A DNA stretch of 64,000 nucleotides, from contig NZ_JACHWR010000002.1 of assembly GCF_014191495.1 (NCBI RefSeq), forward strand, positions 1 through 64,000, in the 5' to 3' direction. The first letter of the stretch is position 1; each line of letters begins with the position of its first letter. Positions 61,825-64,000 of this stretch are shown one piece after another. Origin of the DNA: Nocardioides soli. Lineage in GTDB: Bacteria > Actinomycetota > Actinomycetes > Propionibacteriales > Nocardioidaceae. Both the position numbers and the translations under genes were made by a program. Below the pieces are notes generated by a model. That model was not told the DNA's origin. It was given only the letters and a program-made list of their open reading frames with translations, and ran no database searches.

Positions 61825-62948
61825 CCGAGCACCGCCAGCGTCCGCGCGAACCGCTCCAGGTCGTCGAGGTCGCGGGCCGGCAGCAGCCGGTCGACGTACG
61901 GCGTCGCAACGGTCATGCCCAGCGACGGCGGGCCGCCGGAGCCGGCGTGCGGCGAGAGCCAGACCACGCGGTGGCACCGACGCGCGAGCCGCCGCATCGC
62001 CGACTCGAGCAGCGCGGGGTCGCCGCGGTCGAGGCCGTCGGAGCAGATCACGACGATGCCGCCGCGGCCGATGCCCCGCCGTCCCCACTCGCGCACGAAC
62101 GCGTCCAGCGATGCGCCGATGCGGGTGCCGCCCTCCCAGTCGACGACCGCGTCGGCCGCCCGCGCCAGCGCGTCGTCGGGCCGCCGGTGCTCGAGCTCGC
62201 GGGTGATCCGGGTCAGCCGGGTGCCGAAGCAGAACACCTCCACCCGCCGGGCCGCCCGCGAGGTGACGTGGGCGAACTGGAGCAGCGCCCGGGAGTAGTC
62301 GGCCATCGACCCCGACACGTCGAGCACCAGCACCAGCCGCCGCGGCCGCACCCGCCGCTCGCGCCAGCGCAGCGTGGCCGGGTCGCCGTGGGTGCGCAAC
62401 GCCTCGCGGACGGTACGCCGCAGGTCGGGTCGGCGGCCGTCGACCGCCGGCGCCGTACGCCGCGACCGCCGCCGCGGCGGGGTCAGCCGCACGGTGCGCA
62501 TGATCCGGCGCAGCGCGGCCAGCTCGTCGGGAGTGCAGTCGGCGAACGACTTCGCACGCAGCGTCGCGACGTCGGACCCGACCAGGCCCATCGGTGCCTC
62601 CTGCTGCTCGCGCTCCTCGCCCGACCGCTCCGGCTCGGGCAGCTGCAGGTCGGCCCAGGCCTCGGGGGCGTCGGGCCGGTTGAAGGGCCGCGCCTCGTCG
62701 GGCTCCCCGGGCACGCCGAGGAACCACTCCCGGAAGACGCGGTGGTAGACGGGCAGGTGCTCGCGGCGGCCGACCAGCGTGGTGCGCCCGGCCCAGTAGA
62801 GGTCGAGCAGGTCGGTCGGGTCGAGCGGCTCCATCGCGGCGCAGTAGGTCTGCACGTCGCCGGTGCCGACCGGCAGCCCGGCCGCGCGGAGCGCGCGCCC
62901 GAAGCCGACCAGGGTCTCGAGGAACGCGGTGCCGGTCGCGTCAGCCAC
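61821..62948 (-). CDS. coxE: CoxE, von Willebrand A maturation factor
   Basis: A 375-residue VWA protein. The N-terminal ~150 residues (FLETLVGFGRALRAAGLPVG and PVYHRVFREWFLG) are the CoxE-specific part. The VWA domain has the metal-ion-dependent adhesion site in LVLVLDVSGSMADYSRALLQ (D-x-S-x-S), with later Thr in EGGTRIGASLDAF and Asp in VVICSDGLDRGDP. It works with the CoxD AAA+ ATPase to assemble the Mo/Cu centre of CO dehydrogenase. The GTG at 62948 overlaps the coxD stop by eight bases, and its stop overlaps the GIY-YIG gene. Confidence 0.94.
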   Translation of the reverse strand: MADATGTAFLETLVGFGRALRAAGLPVGTGDVQTYCAAMEPLDPTDLLDLYWAGRTTLVGRREHLPVYHRVFREWFLGVPGEPDEARPFNRPDAPEAWADLQLPEPERSGEEREQQEAPMGLVGSDVATLRAKSFADCTPDELAALRRIMRTVRLTPPRRRSRRTAPAVDGRRPDLRRTVREALRTHGDPATLRWRERRVRPRRLVLVLDVSGSMADYSRALLQFAHVTSRAARRVEVFCFGTRLTRITRELEHRRPDDALARAADAVVDWEGGTRIGASLDAFVREWGRRGIGRGGIVVICSDGLDRGDPALLESAMRRLARRCHRVVWLSPHAGSGGPPSLGMTVATPYVDRLLPARDLDDLERFARTLAVLG

Positions 62949-63813
62949 GGGAGAGCTCGTGCACGTGGGCGCGGACCACGTCGAGGTCGTCGCGGTCCTT
63001 GACGACCGCGCCGATCGTGTCCTCGACGGTCTGTGGGTCGAGGTCGGCGGCGCCCACGGCGCCCAGGGTGCGCACCCAGTCGATGGTCTCGGCGACCCCG
63101 GGAGCCTTGGCCAGGTCGAGCTCGCGCAGCCGGGTGACCGCGGCCACCACCCTGCGGGCGAGGGTCTCGGACACGCCGGGCTCGCGCACCAGCACGATCT
63201 CGACCTCGCGGTCGAAGTCGGGGTAGTCGACCCAGTGGTAGAGGCAGCGCCGCTTCAGTGCGTCGTGCAGCTCGCGGGTCCGGTTGGAGGTGAGCACCAC
63301 CAGCGGCGGGCGCTCGGCCCGGATCGTGCCGATCTCGGGGATCGTGATCTGGAACTCCGAGAGCAGCTCGAGCAGGAAGGCCTCGAACTCGTCGTCGGCC
63401 CGGTCGACCTCGTCGACCAGCAGCACCGCGCCGTCGCCGGTGCGCACGGCGTCGAGCAGCGGCCGCTCGAGCAGGAACTTCGGGCCGAACAGCGCGTCGA
63501 CGGCGCCCTCGTCGGCGAGCGCGGCCTCCGACAGCGCCCGGATCTGCAGCAGCTGGCGGGCGTAGTCCCACTCGTAGAGGGCCTGGTTGGTGTCGATGCC
63601 CTCGTAGCACTGCAGCCGGATCAGCCGCCGACCGAGCACGGTCGCGAGCGTCTTGGCGATCTCGGTCTTGCCGACGCCGACCTCGCCCTCGAGCAGCAGC
63701 GGCCGGTCGAGGGTCAGGGCGACGTACGCCGCGGTGGAGAGCCCGCGGTCGGCCAGGTAGCCGCCCGCGCACAGGGTCTCGGTCAGCGCCGCGACGCTCG
63801 CCGGTCGCGTCAT
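62941..63813 (-). CDS. coxD: CoxD, MoxR-type AAA+ ATPase
   Basis: A 290-residue AAA+ ATPase. Walker A is LLEGEVGVGKTEIAKTLA (residues ~40-57), Walker B is AVLLVDEVDRADDEFEAFLL, and sensor 1 is VVLTSNRTRELHDALKRR. In Oligotropha CoxD is needed to introduce sulfur and copper in the active site of apo-CO dehydrogenase, together with CoxE. It is the first gene of coxD-coxE-GIY-YIG on the minus strand, convergent with the structural operon. ATG at 63813. A separate partial gene lies 25 bases upstream. Confidence 0.95.
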   Translation of the reverse strand: MTRPASVAALTETLCAGGYLADRGLSTAAYVALTLDRPLLLEGEVGVGKTEIAKTLATVLGRRLIRLQCYEGIDTNQALYEWDYARQLLQIRALSEAALADEGAVDALFGPKFLLERPLLDAVRTGDGAVLLVDEVDRADDEFEAFLLELLSEFQITIPEIGTIRAERPPLVVLTSNRTRELHDALKRRCLYHWVDYPDFDREVEIVLVREPGVSETLARRVVAAVTRLRELDLAKAPGVAETIDWVRTLGAVGAADLDPQTVEDTIGAVVKDRDDLDVVRAHVHELSRG

Positions 63814-63838
63814 CCGCGCTGCGTCGTTCTCTGGGGAG

Positions 63839-64000
63839 TCATCTCGGGGGAGGGCCGAGCACGAGGTCGCGGATCGTGCCGCCGGTGCCGTCGTACTTGC
63901 CCTCGCGGAGCAGCAGGTCGCGCCACGCCTCCCGCAGGTCGGTGCCCGGCGGCGCCATGCCGTCGAAGGTGACGCCGCGCATCCGCTTGCAGACCTTGGC
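63839..64000 (-). CDS. C-terminal fragment of an unidentified protein
   Basis: The frame is open from the window edge to a TGA (complement of 63839-63841), giving 53 residues that include KVCKRMRGVTFDGMAPPGTD and REAWRDLLLREGKYDG. I do not recognise the protein from this piece. It lies upstream of coxD on the same strand with a 25-base gap, so it may be part of the cox accessory operon. Confidence 0.55.
   Translation of the reverse strand, partial: AKVCKRMRGVTFDGMAPPGTDLREAWRDLLLREGKYDGTGGTIRDLVLGPPPR

Overview
The window is very GC-rich, with third codon positions almost always G or C. It reads as chromosomal DNA of an actinobacterium, most likely Nocardioides or another member of the Nocardioidaceae. 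This is inferred from gene families and repeat style, not from a marker gene. Supporting families are the bacterial proteasome activator Bpa, a deazaflavin (F420)-type Ddn oxidoreductase, DUF5926/SEC-C, DUF4446, DUF3068 and form I CO dehydrogenase genes in M-S-L order. There are no rRNA genes, CRISPR arrays, prophages or transposases.

1-15.4 kb: a sulfotransferase cluster with a tandem paralogue cut by the window edge, EcsC-like protein, leucyl/phenylalanyl-tRNA transferase (aat), a secreted protein lying between two copies of the aat 3' end, a rhodanese, an Abi-like HEPN protein of lower GC, a Fpg/Nei glycosylase, a STAND-type ATPase, a glycerophosphodiesterase, arginine deiminase, larB-larC and pheA. 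15.4-18.5 kb: an ABC transporter operon and a Ddn-type reductase. 18.9-26.7 kb: a complete K+ uptake system kdpFABCD plus kdpE, including a 29-residue kdpF. It has a candidate KdpE operator upstream and a palindromic element inserted in frame within kdpB.

27-48 kb: mostly housekeeping genes. These are a PAP2-lipid kinase fusion, serS, two HAD phosphatases around a GNAT acetyltransferase, bpa, a quinone reductase, a MobA-like enzyme, a nitrilase, a biotinyl carrier, two tRNA-Ser and one tRNA-Arg, a PGRP amidase and GTP-dependent PEP carboxykinase. A 39-codon secreted peptide gene faces a TrmB/LuxR-type regulator across a shared terminator.

48-64 kb: a double CO-oxidation locus. A TetR regulator precedes a first coxM-coxS-coxL set, followed by a LysR regulator. 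A hairpin-bounded AbiEi/DUF559 gene separates this from a second operon. The second operon runs: unknown small protein, coxM, coxS, coxL, XdhC-YHS fusion, coxG, then five tiny single-pass membrane proteins, all closely spaced or overlapping. Facing it on the minus strand are coxD, coxE and a GIY-YIG protein. Both CoxL proteins carry the form I AYxCSFR loop. XdhC, CoxD and CoxE are expected to mature the Mo/Cu enzyme and CoxG to couple it to the membrane. The five small proteins are the most interesting unexplained component and may belong to the membrane side of the same machinery. The MobA-like enzyme at 35 kb may supply its cytosine-dinucleotide cofactor.

The window is unusually rich in short palindromic repeats of several families. 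They sit mainly in intergenic gaps and at gene ends, and one lies inside a coding sequence.
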